The translations under genes were made by a program, and so were the position numbers. Positions 11,501-20,620 of a stretch of 64,000 bases of DNA are shown in pieces. The notes below the pieces were generated by a model. That model was not told the origin of the DNA, ran no database searches, and worked only from the letters and a program-made list of their open reading frames with translations. Source of the DNA: Kalmusia sp. IMI 367209 (taxonomy: Eukaryota > Ascomycota > Dothideomycetes > Pleosporales > Didymosphaeriaceae). The stretch spans positions 558,001-622,000 of the forward strand of contig JAPEUQ010000002.1 of NCBI GenBank assembly GCA_027946365.1, given 5' to 3'. The stretch's first letter is position 1, and each line of letters opens with the position of its first letter.

Positions 11501-11974
11501 CTATACCTTCCGTCCACCTTCACCCTCAAACATCCACCGATCTACATCCAAACTCTGCACCTTCCTCTCCAGACTCGCTCGAAGCGCCACCTTGATCTCC
11601 TCCAAAATCGCTGTCATGCCGTCAGAACCCCACCGATCCCCTTTGCCCTCTATCCAAGCACACTCACCAGCTTGATCCCAATGGCAATTACTCCGTCCAT
11701 ATAGCGCAATCATCTGATCCTCCTGGTCCTTCTCCTCTTCCTCGGGGCTAGTGCCCTTATCAACGCCCATCTTCATAGCGGTCGTAGGTGCGAGGATCTT
11801 GTAATTGCCGGCTGCGTCACGTTCGACGAGGTCGTCTGCAGGCGAGGCCGTCTCGGAGGCGATATGCACGGTGGTCTTGCTCGGAGGATGGGCGGGTTTG
11901 GCGCGTGCGGTTGTGGTATGGAAGAGAGCGCGGCGGGTTGATGGGGCAGGGCGAACAGGACGACGGGTATCCAT
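11501..11974 (-). CDS. Hypothetical protein with mitochondrial-type N-terminus
   Basis: A single ATG-initiated frame of 157 codons lies opposite the SEC15 3' end. The N-terminus is Arg-rich, lacks early acidic residues and contains RRALFHTTTARA, resembling a matrix-targeting presequence with its cleavage region. The middle has an acidic patch (SPEEEEKDQEDQ), then GRSNCHWDQAGECAWIEGKG with two Cys, and an amphipathic C-terminal segment (AILEEIKVALRASLERK). I do not recognise the family. Strand, start and presequence-like composition make it more likely real than chance. The mitochondrial location is inferred from composition only. Confidence 0.55.
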   Translation of the reverse strand: MDTRRPVRPAPSTRRALFHTTTARAKPAHPPSKTTVHIASETASPADDLVERDAAGNYKILAPTTAMKMGVDKGTSPEEEEKDQEDQMIALYGRSNCHWDQAGECAWIEGKGDRWGSDGMTAILEEIKVALRASLERKVQSLDVDRWMFEGEGGRKV

Positions 11975-12338
11975 TGTGGCGCTCGGAATATGGAGAGATT
12001 GGCGAGGGTTACGGGGAGGAGGGTTGTTTTGAGGCTGGCAAGGTTGGAGAGTCAGGGTGTTGTTTGATGTTTTGGTGTTTAGTTTTGTGGGGTTGGTCGG
12101 TTTGGCGCGCCGTAACGCGGAGGTTTGCGGGGAATGGAGCTTGGATGCTCTAGGCGGAGAATCTCATGTAGCTTCAGCATGGAATTTGTGCAGTAGCCTC
12201 CGAATAACCTACAGCTATTATATATCATCTTATTTCTACTGTCTCCCTTTGCAAAGGACCTCTCGAAGCTTTAGCTTGGACTGACCGCAACGCGACCGTG
12301 ACTTCAAGTCTTAACACCAATCACACATTCCTCCTACC
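11975..12338. promoter_or_regulatory. Divergent intergenic region, orphan gene / RAI1
   Basis: A 364-bp spacer separates two divergent starts, so it must carry both promoters. The left half (11975-12130) is G-rich on the + strand, that is C-rich on the orphan's sense strand. No specific site was recognised. Confidence 0.4.
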
Positions 12339-13733
12339 ATGGCACAACAGGAGGCAGAACCCGCACCTTCAACCCTCCCTCAGAGACCTCCCAAACCCGC
12401 GCACCCACGCCCAGACGCTTCCGAGGAGCCAGCATCACCTCCACGAAAGAGACCACGAACGCAGGCTGTCCCACGCGCAGCCCCTACATCTACTGGGACC
12501 GCTCCCACTACCAGCCCGAGCACATCTATTAGGGATTGTGCAACCATGCCTCCCAAGTCGCGCTTTCCCATCCAACCTCTCAATCGCTTCCAAGGCGCTT
12601 CAGCCAGTATCAAGCGTCCTCAAGAAGTCGCTCACTTCTCATACGACGACAATCACGAATATGTAGAAGACGAATCAGGCATAAACTATTACTGCTCTCC
12701 GCGCATAGGTGCAGATCTGAAAGAAGGTTTCGACACATTCAGGCATTTCGAAGAGCAAACGGATCCTCACCTAGATAGCCTGCTGCGTGCGCTGGCGAGC
12801 AAGGAGAAAAAAGGTGGTGTGAAGGAGAAGGCAGACTTTGTGACATGGAGAGGCATGATGACAAAAATCATGACCGCCCCCTTCGACATGTTCGCCGAAT
12901 TCGACATGTTCGCAACCCTCCACGACGGCACCATATACATCGAAGAAGATTTTCCTGCACGTGCTGCACAACGCGCCGCAGAAGCCTCGCGACCACCGCC
13001 CAGATGGCAGGATCCCAACCAGCCCAACCATAAAATGATGACATACTGGGGCTATAAATTCGAAACCCTGTCGCTCCTCCCGAACCCACCTTCCGAGACC
13101 CCGAAAGAAGTAATAGAAGGGCGGACGAAAGCCCCAGTGTCAAACTACGCACAGCACTGCTCCATAGTCCGTACCTCTTTCGGCCCGCACACCCTCCTCC
13201 TGGGCGGCGAGGTCGATGGCCTTGCCCTTCCCAAACCATCCCCCTCCTCCAACACGCCCGTCCCCTGGATCGAACTCAAAACCGCCGAAGCGCTCCCCGC
13301 TCAGCCCGCTCATCGCGACGTCCTCAAGTTCGAGCGTAAATTGCTCAAATTCTGGGCGCAGTCATTTCTCCTCGGCGTGCCCAAGATCATCGTCGGCTGG
13401 CGCAGTAAGCAGGGTATCCTGACAAGCGTGCAGGAGCTGGAGACAGGGAAGATACCGGGCATGGTGAGGAGGGGGACCAAGTGCTGGGATGGAAATGTGT
13501 GTATTAATTTCGCGGCCGGATTTTTGGGTTGGTTGAGGGAGTTTATGAAAGAGGAAGGGAGTGTGTATAGGTTGAGATTGGGGAAGAAGGCGGGCGCTGT
13601 GGAAGTGGAGATGGTAGGTAAGGGGCACGGTGACATTATTAGTGAAGAATTTTTGGAGTGGAGGGAGGAATTGAGAGGGAGAGGGAGTGAGGAGAACGGC
13701 GACGGAGACATGAGGCGTAGGTCAACGGAATAG
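12339..13733 (+). CDS. RAI1: Rai1/DXO-family decapping nuclease
   Basis: One intronless frame of 464 residues. The first 70 residues are Pro/Arg-rich with a basic PPRKRPRTQ stretch that could be a nuclear signal. The conserved core begins at FPIQPLNRFQGAS. DXO/Rai1 metal-binding motifs are visible: GGEVDG (about residues 288-293) and WIELKT (310-315), followed by KFWAQSFLLGVPKIIVGWR. Rai1 partners the nuclear 5'-3' exonuclease Rat1/Xrn2. It removes incomplete or non-canonical 5' ends, acting in mRNA cap quality control and pre-rRNA processing. The ATG at 12339 is the first in frame; the next at 12546 lies just before the conserved core and is an alternative start. Confidence 0.92.
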   Translation: MAQQEAEPAPSTLPQRPPKPAHPRPDASEEPASPPRKRPRTQAVPRAAPTSTGTAPTTSPSTSIRDCATMPPKSRFPIQPLNRFQGASASIKRPQEVAHFSYDDNHEYVEDESGINYYCSPRIGADLKEGFDTFRHFEEQTDPHLDSLLRALASKEKKGGVKEKADFVTWRGMMTKIMTAPFDMFAEFDMFATLHDGTIYIEEDFPARAAQRAAEASRPPPRWQDPNQPNHKMMTYWGYKFETLSLLPNPPSETPKEVIEGRTKAPVSNYAQHCSIVRTSFGPHTLLLGGEVDGLALPKPSPSSNTPVPWIELKTAEALPAQPAHRDVLKFERKLLKFWAQSFLLGVPKIIVGWRSKQGILTSVQELETGKIPGMVRRGTKCWDGNVCINFAAGFLGWLREFMKEEGSVYRLRLGKKAGAVEVEMVGKGHGDIISEEFLEWREELRGRGSEENGDGDMRRRSTE

Positions 13734-13989
13734 GAACCGTTTACGCGTGAGTCGGAAAAGCTTAGACTCAGACGAGATAGTTACGATTCGCCGCATTTGG
13801 CCTTGAGCTGAAATAATGTGATACCCTTTTGACTTCGCGCTTTTCCACTTGCAATACCTCAGCTCACGCACACTGACATATACAAGATTATAGTGTCGAT
13901 GCTAATGCCCTTCTGATCTCTACCACCAACAGCACTATAACCGCACCCTTCCAGCCTTCACGTCCTCCAATTCTCTCTCCCCAAATCTC

Positions 13990-15874
13990 TCATATGTAGT
14001 ACTCCCAGCACGCGTCCACATCAAAACATCTCCTCCCCACCCACAACCTTCTCCCAAAACCCCCAATATCAATACCCTCCGCCTTCAATGGCCCCTTGTT
14101 CTGTTTCTCATTGTCCGTCCTACTACTCCTCCCCACAATCCTCACAAACACCGGTACTGCCTCCTTGACCAGCTTATCTCTTGCGTACGCCAAAAAGGCG
14201 CTCCAATCAAATTCCTCAGCAGTAACAGCATCTCCAAACAGCAGCGCCACACATCCAGCTCTCCCATCATGATTAGGCACCAGGACTCCATAAACAGTGG
14301 CTTCCGCTACCCCAGGATACTTCCCGAGTACTTCGGCGACTTGAGCCGTAGATACGTTTTCTGATTTCCAGCGAAATGTATCTCCCAGCCGATCGAGGAA
14401 AAACCACCTTCCGTCGCTGTCCCGCCGTAGAGAGTCCCCACTGCGGTAATATAAGTCGCCCTTTTGTAATACATTGCGTTCGAATTTCTTTGCCGTGGCT
14501 GCAGGGTTGTTGGTGTAGCCCGCAAACGCAGACTCATCAGGCACCTTGACTAGTATCTCGCCGCCTTCATCGAATGATCTGCGTACTGCGAAGCCTGTGT
14601 GCGGATCGCGCACCAGCGCCCCTGTTTCCGCGTCGATGGCGACGGGGACATACGTATCCCGCATCTGCCATCTTAATATTGCGCCGTGCCGTCCCACGCT
14701 GTCTTGCGTGTAGGCGTTGAGCGAGTGGTTCACCATAGCTAGTACGCCCTCGGTCGAATTGAAGAATTCAATTACTTCAGGGACGTTGAAGCGCTGCTTG
14801 AAGCGACTCCATACATCTGGCCTCATTCCGTTGCCGTACATCGCTCGCAACTTATGCTGGTTTTCTAAGGGGTGATGTGCTGCATTCAACAAATACCTTG
14901 CTGCCTCACCCACGTACACGAAGATTGTAGCCTCGCTCTCGTGTATATCGTCCCAGTGCGTGCGGACGCTGAATTTACGGCCTACAGCGACACTCAGTCC
15001 GTTCGTAAGCGCAGCCATGAGTGCCAACCCGCCTGTCCCGTGAAACAGAGGCATGCTGCAGTACCATCTATCGTTCGTTGTCTGTCCGTACGGTGGATTT
15101 GACGGGTTTCCACGCTCGTGATACCGCGATGTAGTGAAAGGTGCTGCTTTAGGAAGACCAGTCGTACCAGACGTATACAACAAACATACTGGATCCGGCC
15201 CTTTAATTTTCTCCCTGTATGAGTCGTCCGGCACATCCACCGGCCTAGAATATACCTCCGATATTAACCCCTCTGTAACGACAACACCCTCGACACCTAT
15301 CTGCATGACCGTGTCCGCCATCTCTTCAAATCTTCCCTTCACCTCCTCATCCCGGTCCACTAATATTACCTTCGCTCCGCTGATACGTAGACAATGCACC
15401 AGCGCCTCCCCTCTCAGATTGTAATTCAGCAGCGCGGGTGCGCATCCTATGCACCATAGTCCCAACCAAATAACAGGAAAATCCACACTATTGATCAGAT
15501 AGAGAGCTACTAGATCACCTGGTTTGATGTTCTTGAAAAGGAAAAATGAAGCCCATTGGACGGCGCGGTCATGTGTTTCCGCCCAGGTGTATGAAGCAGT
15601 GCGAGACCAGATGCAGAGGGCGCTGGGATGGGTGCTCACGTGGGGGGCGAAGGCGTACCAGAGGGAGAGGCGGTTTTGTTTGACTTCATTGTTAAGGTTA
15701 GATCGAGGGTTATAATAGGGCAGGAGGGAATGTTGTACCGAGATGGGTGTAATGGTGCGCTGCTTGTCTTTTCCTACTCTTGACTTTCAAGTCTTGTGTG
15801 ACGTGGTATTTTGCATTGAAGTAAGCTGCCAGTGCGGAGGCAGATGCTAAGGATGCGGCAGTCGCGGCTGCCAT
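13990..15874 (-). CDS. FAT1/FATP-type very-long-chain acyl-CoA synthetase
   Basis: Two exons, complement(13990..15683, 15739..15874), give 609 residues. The 55-nt intron joins YTHL to VKQNRLSLWYAF in frame and supplies the ATG at 15874. An Ala-rich hydrophobic N-terminus (residues 1-20, possible membrane anchor) is followed by the AMP-binding domain. Motif YTSGTTGLPK lies at 215-224, then VYVGEAARYLLNA typical of the FATP/VLACS branch, SGDSLRRDSDG, DRLGDTFRWKSENVST, and a C-terminal Lys in GPLKAEGID. The enzyme would activate long or very-long-chain fatty acids with ATP and CoA at a peroxisomal, ER or plasma membrane. Fungi hold several paralogues, so FAT1 orthology is not claimed. Its 3' end converges on RAI1. 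Confidence 0.87.
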
Positions 15875-16229
15875 CTGCGCAGGTCAAGTAGAATTTGATG
15901 GGACAGTACTTGAAAGTCTGACTGTATTGAGATTGCCGCTGGCATTTCAATGATTGTGGCTATATCGCGTTGGGGTACTTGGGGACGAACAATAAGCCGA
16001 GGTTCAAATGATGCACACAAGCGGGGTATGTCAGCTCTCAAATGGTAATGTGGCTGCTACTTGATGTACCTAAAAGGTAATCGTGTAGGCTGTATGAGTA
16101 GGCTATTCTATGCCGTACGCATTTACATACCAAGAATATGCGCCATAACGTCGCAGAGTAACATCGTTATATCTCCACTCATGAACTTCGAGCATGCTTG
16201 CGTGATAGCTGCCATCAAGTTTCCCCATA
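15875..16229. other. Intergenic, acyl-CoA synthetase promoter side
   Basis: A 355-bp spacer between the acyl-CoA synthetase start and the 3' end of the RNase III gene. No gene, repeat or recognisable site is visible. Confidence 0.4.
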
Positions 16230-18108
16230 TTACATCGCCCTTTTCTTCTCTTTCTTTTCCTTTTTCTTACGCTCCTTCTCTAGCCATGAATTGCCGTCAT
16301 TTTTATTCTCCTTCGTTGCCTTCATGTCGACCTTTCCTGCTGCAAGGTTCTCAAGCCACTCATTATTGCTCTTCTCGGTATCCTTCTGAGATTTCGCATC
16401 GGGTTTCCCGGCTTCACTATCTTCAGGCTTAGACTTCTTTTTCTTTTTGGGCTCTTTGGTTGGAGTTGTGGAAGCCTTCATCTCTGCATCGTCGTAGAGC
16501 TCAGAATTGCTACTGACCTTATTTTTCTTCGCATGGCTCGCACCATCCTGAGACTTGGCTCCTTCGGCGGTTCTGGTGATAGCTCTGGCTTTTTCAGCAA
16601 GCTGGGCTTCCTCGGTAATAAGTTTCTCCAACTCGGCGGCCGCATACTCATCACCCCTGTCCGCATCCCTCTTTTTGATATTGATATCATAAGCAATCAA
16701 TTCCTTCAGCTCGACAATCGCTTCCTCATCACCTTCTGCTGCCTGATTCCGCAACATTTCTCGCTTCTCATCTCGCTTCGCCTTCTCGTGTTTCATGAAT
16801 CCTTGTTTCTGGCTTGCCGCCGACTTCAACACATCGCTGTTCCGGTTCAAAGCGTCCGCTGCTGCATATACGCTAGCTTGCGTCTTATTCCTTCCCTCAC
16901 CACTGCCGAGGCACTCGCCTTCGTAGCCCCAACCCGTCAGGTAGACTCCAATGAAAAACTTCTGCATGCCGTTTTCGTGTACCATTTCCCTCTCTTCGCG
17001 ATATTCGAGCTTCACGCCTCGCATATGAATGAGCCGTGTAAGGTCATCTTTTGCTGCCGGGTTGTCAATGATGGGCTCTTTGTAGTCGAGCATTTGTTGC
17101 GCCCAAAGCTGGGTCATCCACTTCTCAGCCGTAGCAAAGCCGTGCTGGGGATCTGAGAGTATCACCCCTGCGACATATGCTTCGAACACGTCAGCTGTTA
17201 TCTTGCTCCAGGATCCGCTTTCTTTCAAGTGTGCCATATGTTTCAACCGATCGGGCAAGCAGTAGGCGTTGGAGAACCTAGACAGTGTATCGTTTCTGAC
17301 CAGCTGTTCGCGAAAATGTGACTGTTCTGGAACACTAACGTGTGGCAAGCGACTGGCGATCAGACGTGTAGCGAACAGCTCGAGGTAGGCGTCTCCGATG
17401 AATTCAAGGGGTTCGTAGGTCAGGGCGTCGGTGTTAATAATGCCCCCGTTGCGTTGGCCCTTTACAGACATGTGGGTGAAGACCTGCTCTTGCAGCGAGG
17501 GTTCAAGTATCGGCGGGAGAGGAGGCAGATCCTTCGCCAGCTCGATCTTCTGTTCAATATAGGCAGGAACCATGACATGTTTGCTCTCGACGGGTCGCTT
17601 CCTGTCCAGTTCATTCGTCCGATTAATGTGTCGCTTGCTGCTTCGCGTACCGAGTAGCTGTCGAAGCTCTCTTGCATGGCGCAGTACGTCTCTGTCACCG
17701 TCGGGCCTAGTCTCTTCTGCCTCCAGCTTGTTCAGCAACGCGATCATGCCCGATTCTGTCTCAGCTGCGGCCAGCTTACATGGTTCGCATTCCCTAGGGT
17801 CTGGCAGCCGATTTATATGCTCAATGAAGGCGTGCTCATCGGCTCGTTTTGCCTGCGGACGGTGTTGGGCCCTGGGTTGGCTATTGTCCATGGGCCGACG
17901 ATTGTTGGCGTTCGGATGGCCCCCCCCCCGGGGTCCGGAGGGGGTCTGTTTGGGGTTGCCTGAGCGAGCGTGCTTTTGGGAGCGACCGTTATTGTAGTGG
18001 TCGAAGCCGCCTATCAATACCTGTTAGCAAATGTTGCGATAGTAGGGATATTGCATAGAGTCAATGATGGGAATACGTACCTCCACGCTTCTGCGCAAAC
18101 CCAGACAT
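16230..18108 (-). CDS. Ribonuclease III (Rnt1-like) with long charged C-terminal tail
   Basis: Two exons, complement(16230..18010, 18081..18108), give 602 residues. A 28-nt first exon encodes MSGFAQKRG and is joined across a 70-nt intron. The endonuclease domain carries the signature YEPLEFIGDAYLEL (208-221) and the second catalytic block ADVFEAYVAG (D283, E286), so all metal ligands are present. A dsRNA-binding-type domain follows (about 327-392, ending ASVYAAADAL). The last 200 residues are Lys/Glu-rich, with a coiled-coil-like run and poly-Lys blocks such as KEPKKKKKSK. RNase III processes pre-rRNA and structured RNAs in the nucleus. The tail is much longer than in yeast Rnt1. The 5' region holds a run of nine C on the + strand near 17922, within Gly codons. 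Confidence 0.85.
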
Positions 18109-18305
18109 GCTGTGTAAAGACGTGTAGCGATGCGGAAAAATGTCGTGATCTGGCGATCTTTGGTGTTTCGAAAGCGGGCACGCTACCTGCAACACACTTG
18201 AAGGCACCTGAAAACACATGGCCCGCGCACCGCCAAGCCCAACCTCCGAGCCTTCCTCCGCATTTCACAGTCCTCTGCATTGCGCATCCACCCTCCCCGC
18301 CCACA

Positions 18306-18741
18306 ATGGCCGTCCCGCGCTCCCGTGTATTGGACCTGATGAAGGTACCTCTCTCTCCCCCTACTTGTCCTTTATCAAATGACTTATAGCGTACGAAAGG
18401 TCCAATGCACCGTCTTCAGCACAACCTTCAACCCCCCAGCGCATCCGCCTCGGCAGCCGCATCTTGCATCAGCGCCTCAAAGGCCCCTCGGTCGCCTCCT
18501 ATTACCCGCCACGCATAGGAACCATCCCGCAACTGCGCAAGCTTTACCCGAATTTTGAGATTATAGATGAGAAGGAGGAAGATTGGTTGGAGCACCTGAA
18601 TGTTGCAAGGTCGAGGGGGAAGGCACCTCCTAAGAAGAAGAGGACTGCTGCTGGTGAGTTTTGGATGGGCAAGAGGAGAAGAGCAGAGTCAAGGATGCTA
18701 ACCGTGAGACAGAATCAAAGAAGTTCACGAAGAAGAGGTAG
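18306..18741 (+). CDS. RSM27: Mitochondrial small-subunit ribosomal protein mS33, apparent frameshift
   Basis: Three exons, 18306..18344, 18400..18653 and 18713..18741. Exon 1 encodes MAVPRSRVLDLMK. Exon 2 begins VQCTVFSTTFNP and then, in the next frame, reads QRIRLGSRILHQRLKGP and YYPPRIGTI. Exon 3 encodes ESKKFTKKR and a stop. Both parts of exon 2 match mS33, but they are one base out of phase at a run of six C (18432-18437). Five C would give a continuous protein of 106 residues. Total exon length is one base over a multiple of three, in agreement. mS33 sits in the head of the mitochondrial small ribosomal subunit. Because it is normally needed for respiration, a sequence or assembly error is more likely than a null gene. 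It shares a 197-bp divergent promoter with RNase III. Confidence 0.8.
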
Positions 18742-19456
18742 ATGGGTCGGGTGGTTCTGTAGGATAGAGCAAAGTGCTTGCGTCACTAAGAGCATTATAT
18801 ATTGGTTGTATTATGAAGCATTGGAGACGGCGTCGGTCAGTGGGTTCAAAGAATTTTAGGAATGCAATATCATACGTATTCGGAGTCGTGAGTATAGCCA
18901 TTAACATTACGTTGGTCAAGTTTGGCGATAAAAAAAGTTCACGAGGAACGTTGAAAATAGAATGCGGCCTATTCTACCACCCAAACCAATCTCTAATCTT
19001 CGCCTGCACATTCCACGCTGAGTTATAAGCAGACGCATTGTCAGCGCTGATTCTCAATAATGATTTTTCTTCCTCGATTATTCTAAAGATTCTACGACAC
19101 TGTTTGCTTATTAGATGATATAGCTCGTCAAGATTGAAAGGAGTGCATCAGTCATAGGGCAGAAACGCAGTTACGTACCTAGTACGCATATGCAAGACTA
19201 ATATCCTCAAGCCCTAATGAATCGGCCGACCACCCACTACAACGATAGACCTAATGTCAACAAGGTGTCACATCAATGATCGGATAACCAACCATTATGC
19301 CATTGGTGGCAACCTGCCAGCAGATTTTTGGCCTCATCTGTCTCATACAGCTGTCTGGTAGCCATCACGAAAACACAGGGACCGTGGCTGAAGAGGGTTT
19401 GTAATTTTTCTTGCCCAAGTGTTCCTTTTCCGTGTGTATTTTTGCAATGAGTCACA
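18742..19456. other. Intergenic between convergent mS33 and DCP1
   Basis: 715 bp between two 3' ends. It is moderately AT-rich with only short frames and no recognisable protein, RNA gene or repeat. It should contain both polyadenylation regions. Confidence 0.4.
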
Positions 19457-20313
19457 TCAGCCAAAGCTATTATAGTCGTGCTTAGCTTTCAAGAATAACT
19501 GGCTGAGTACATCGGTTTGAGCGGGTTGTGGGCTTGGTGTAGGTTGGAAGCCGTGGTGATATACTTCTGGGTGCGCGGTGTGGTGATTGTGTACGCTCCA
19601 CGATGAATCTTGAATACGTTGTTGTCCAAAAAGCTCTCGAAGTGATACTTGTCGTCCCATAGGGACAGAAGATTGTACCTGGTCTGATGTGGAGCTATCG
19701 TTGTCGTTGTCCTGCTCAACTATAGTCTGGCTAGCTTGAACACGTGCCTAAGACATGTCAGAAGATGGTTCCAGGGAGCATGGTGTGTTTTAGACTGGCA
19801 GAGACCTACAGCTAGTTCCTGAATTTTGGCCACTGTCTCAGCACGCGTATTTGCCGTGCTGCTCGGAGGCGGCTCGCAAAAGATCCAAAGGCCGTATACC
19901 TGGTCCCCCTGCATGATGATGTACTCGTCGGTGAACTCCAATCCATCAGGGCCTACTATGTCCATGTAGAAGTTGTCCATATTTCGACGGTTCAATATAA
20001 CGACAGCGTAGCGTTCGACCAGGGTTGCGGCAGGCACCAGTTCGCAGACGAAGAGGCTACCCTCGATGCCGACCTTCTCCCACTGCTGTGAGTCTAGACT
20101 GAAGGCGTACAGGACTGCGTATGGAGCGACATAGTGTATTGAGGCGACGTCGCAGTAATGACGGCGAATCACAGAGAGATTAAGCTCTTCGTTGGAGCGC
20201 AGCGGCGGCGGCGGAATATCGATATTCTGTGGCGCATCGGTCTCGTAGTCAGATGGCTGTGGGATCTGATTTTGCGAATAATGCGCACGGGATCTGCTTC
20301 TGTTCGGTGCCAT
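19457..20313 (-). CDS. DCP1: mRNA-decapping enzyme subunit 1
   Basis: Two exons, complement(19457..19747, 19810..20313), give 264 residues. The start is the ATG at 20313 (MAPNRSRSRAHYSQ); in-frame upstream ATGs at 20556-20595 would run into the divergent gene's leader and lack conserved sequence. The EVH1-like Dcp1 domain is clear: LNLSVIRRHY, IHYVAPYAVLYAF, QWEKVGIEGSLFVCEL, RYAVVILNRR and YGLWIFCEPPPSSTA. The 62-nt intron joins AKIQELA to ARVQASQTIVEQ. C-terminal short motifs VSLRELFGQQR and DVLSQLFLKAK resemble helical leucine-rich peptides that recruit decapping cofactors. Dcp1 activates Dcp2 to remove the 5' cap in cytoplasmic mRNA decay (P bodies). It diverges from the inositol phosphatase across 307 bp. 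Confidence 0.92.
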
Positions 20314-20620
20314 CGTGCGCGGAAGGATAACTGTGTATCGTGAATATGTTTGGGACGCGCACTGATAGGAAGCGGGGAGCTCTCCGGTCGGTCGCGACTG
20401 CACCACCACAGTATCGGGAGCTTGGGCCAAGTGGCTCACGTGCATGCACTGCCACGCATCGTCATCGACGGCGAAAGGCCTGTTATCGTCATGGAGCGCT
20501 AACAAGGCTATTTTCAGGAGAGTTACTCCTCCTAACTTGTACGCCCACTGCAACACCATGAATCGACGATGGTAAACCCTCTCAGGCCTCATCACAAGCG
20601 TGATTTACCCCTCCCCCACC

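Noticed and set aside
17915..17940. C9 run in the RNase III gene as a fourth frameshift site
   Set aside because: The frame is continuous on both sides of the run (Gly-Gly-Gly codons), so no indel is required.
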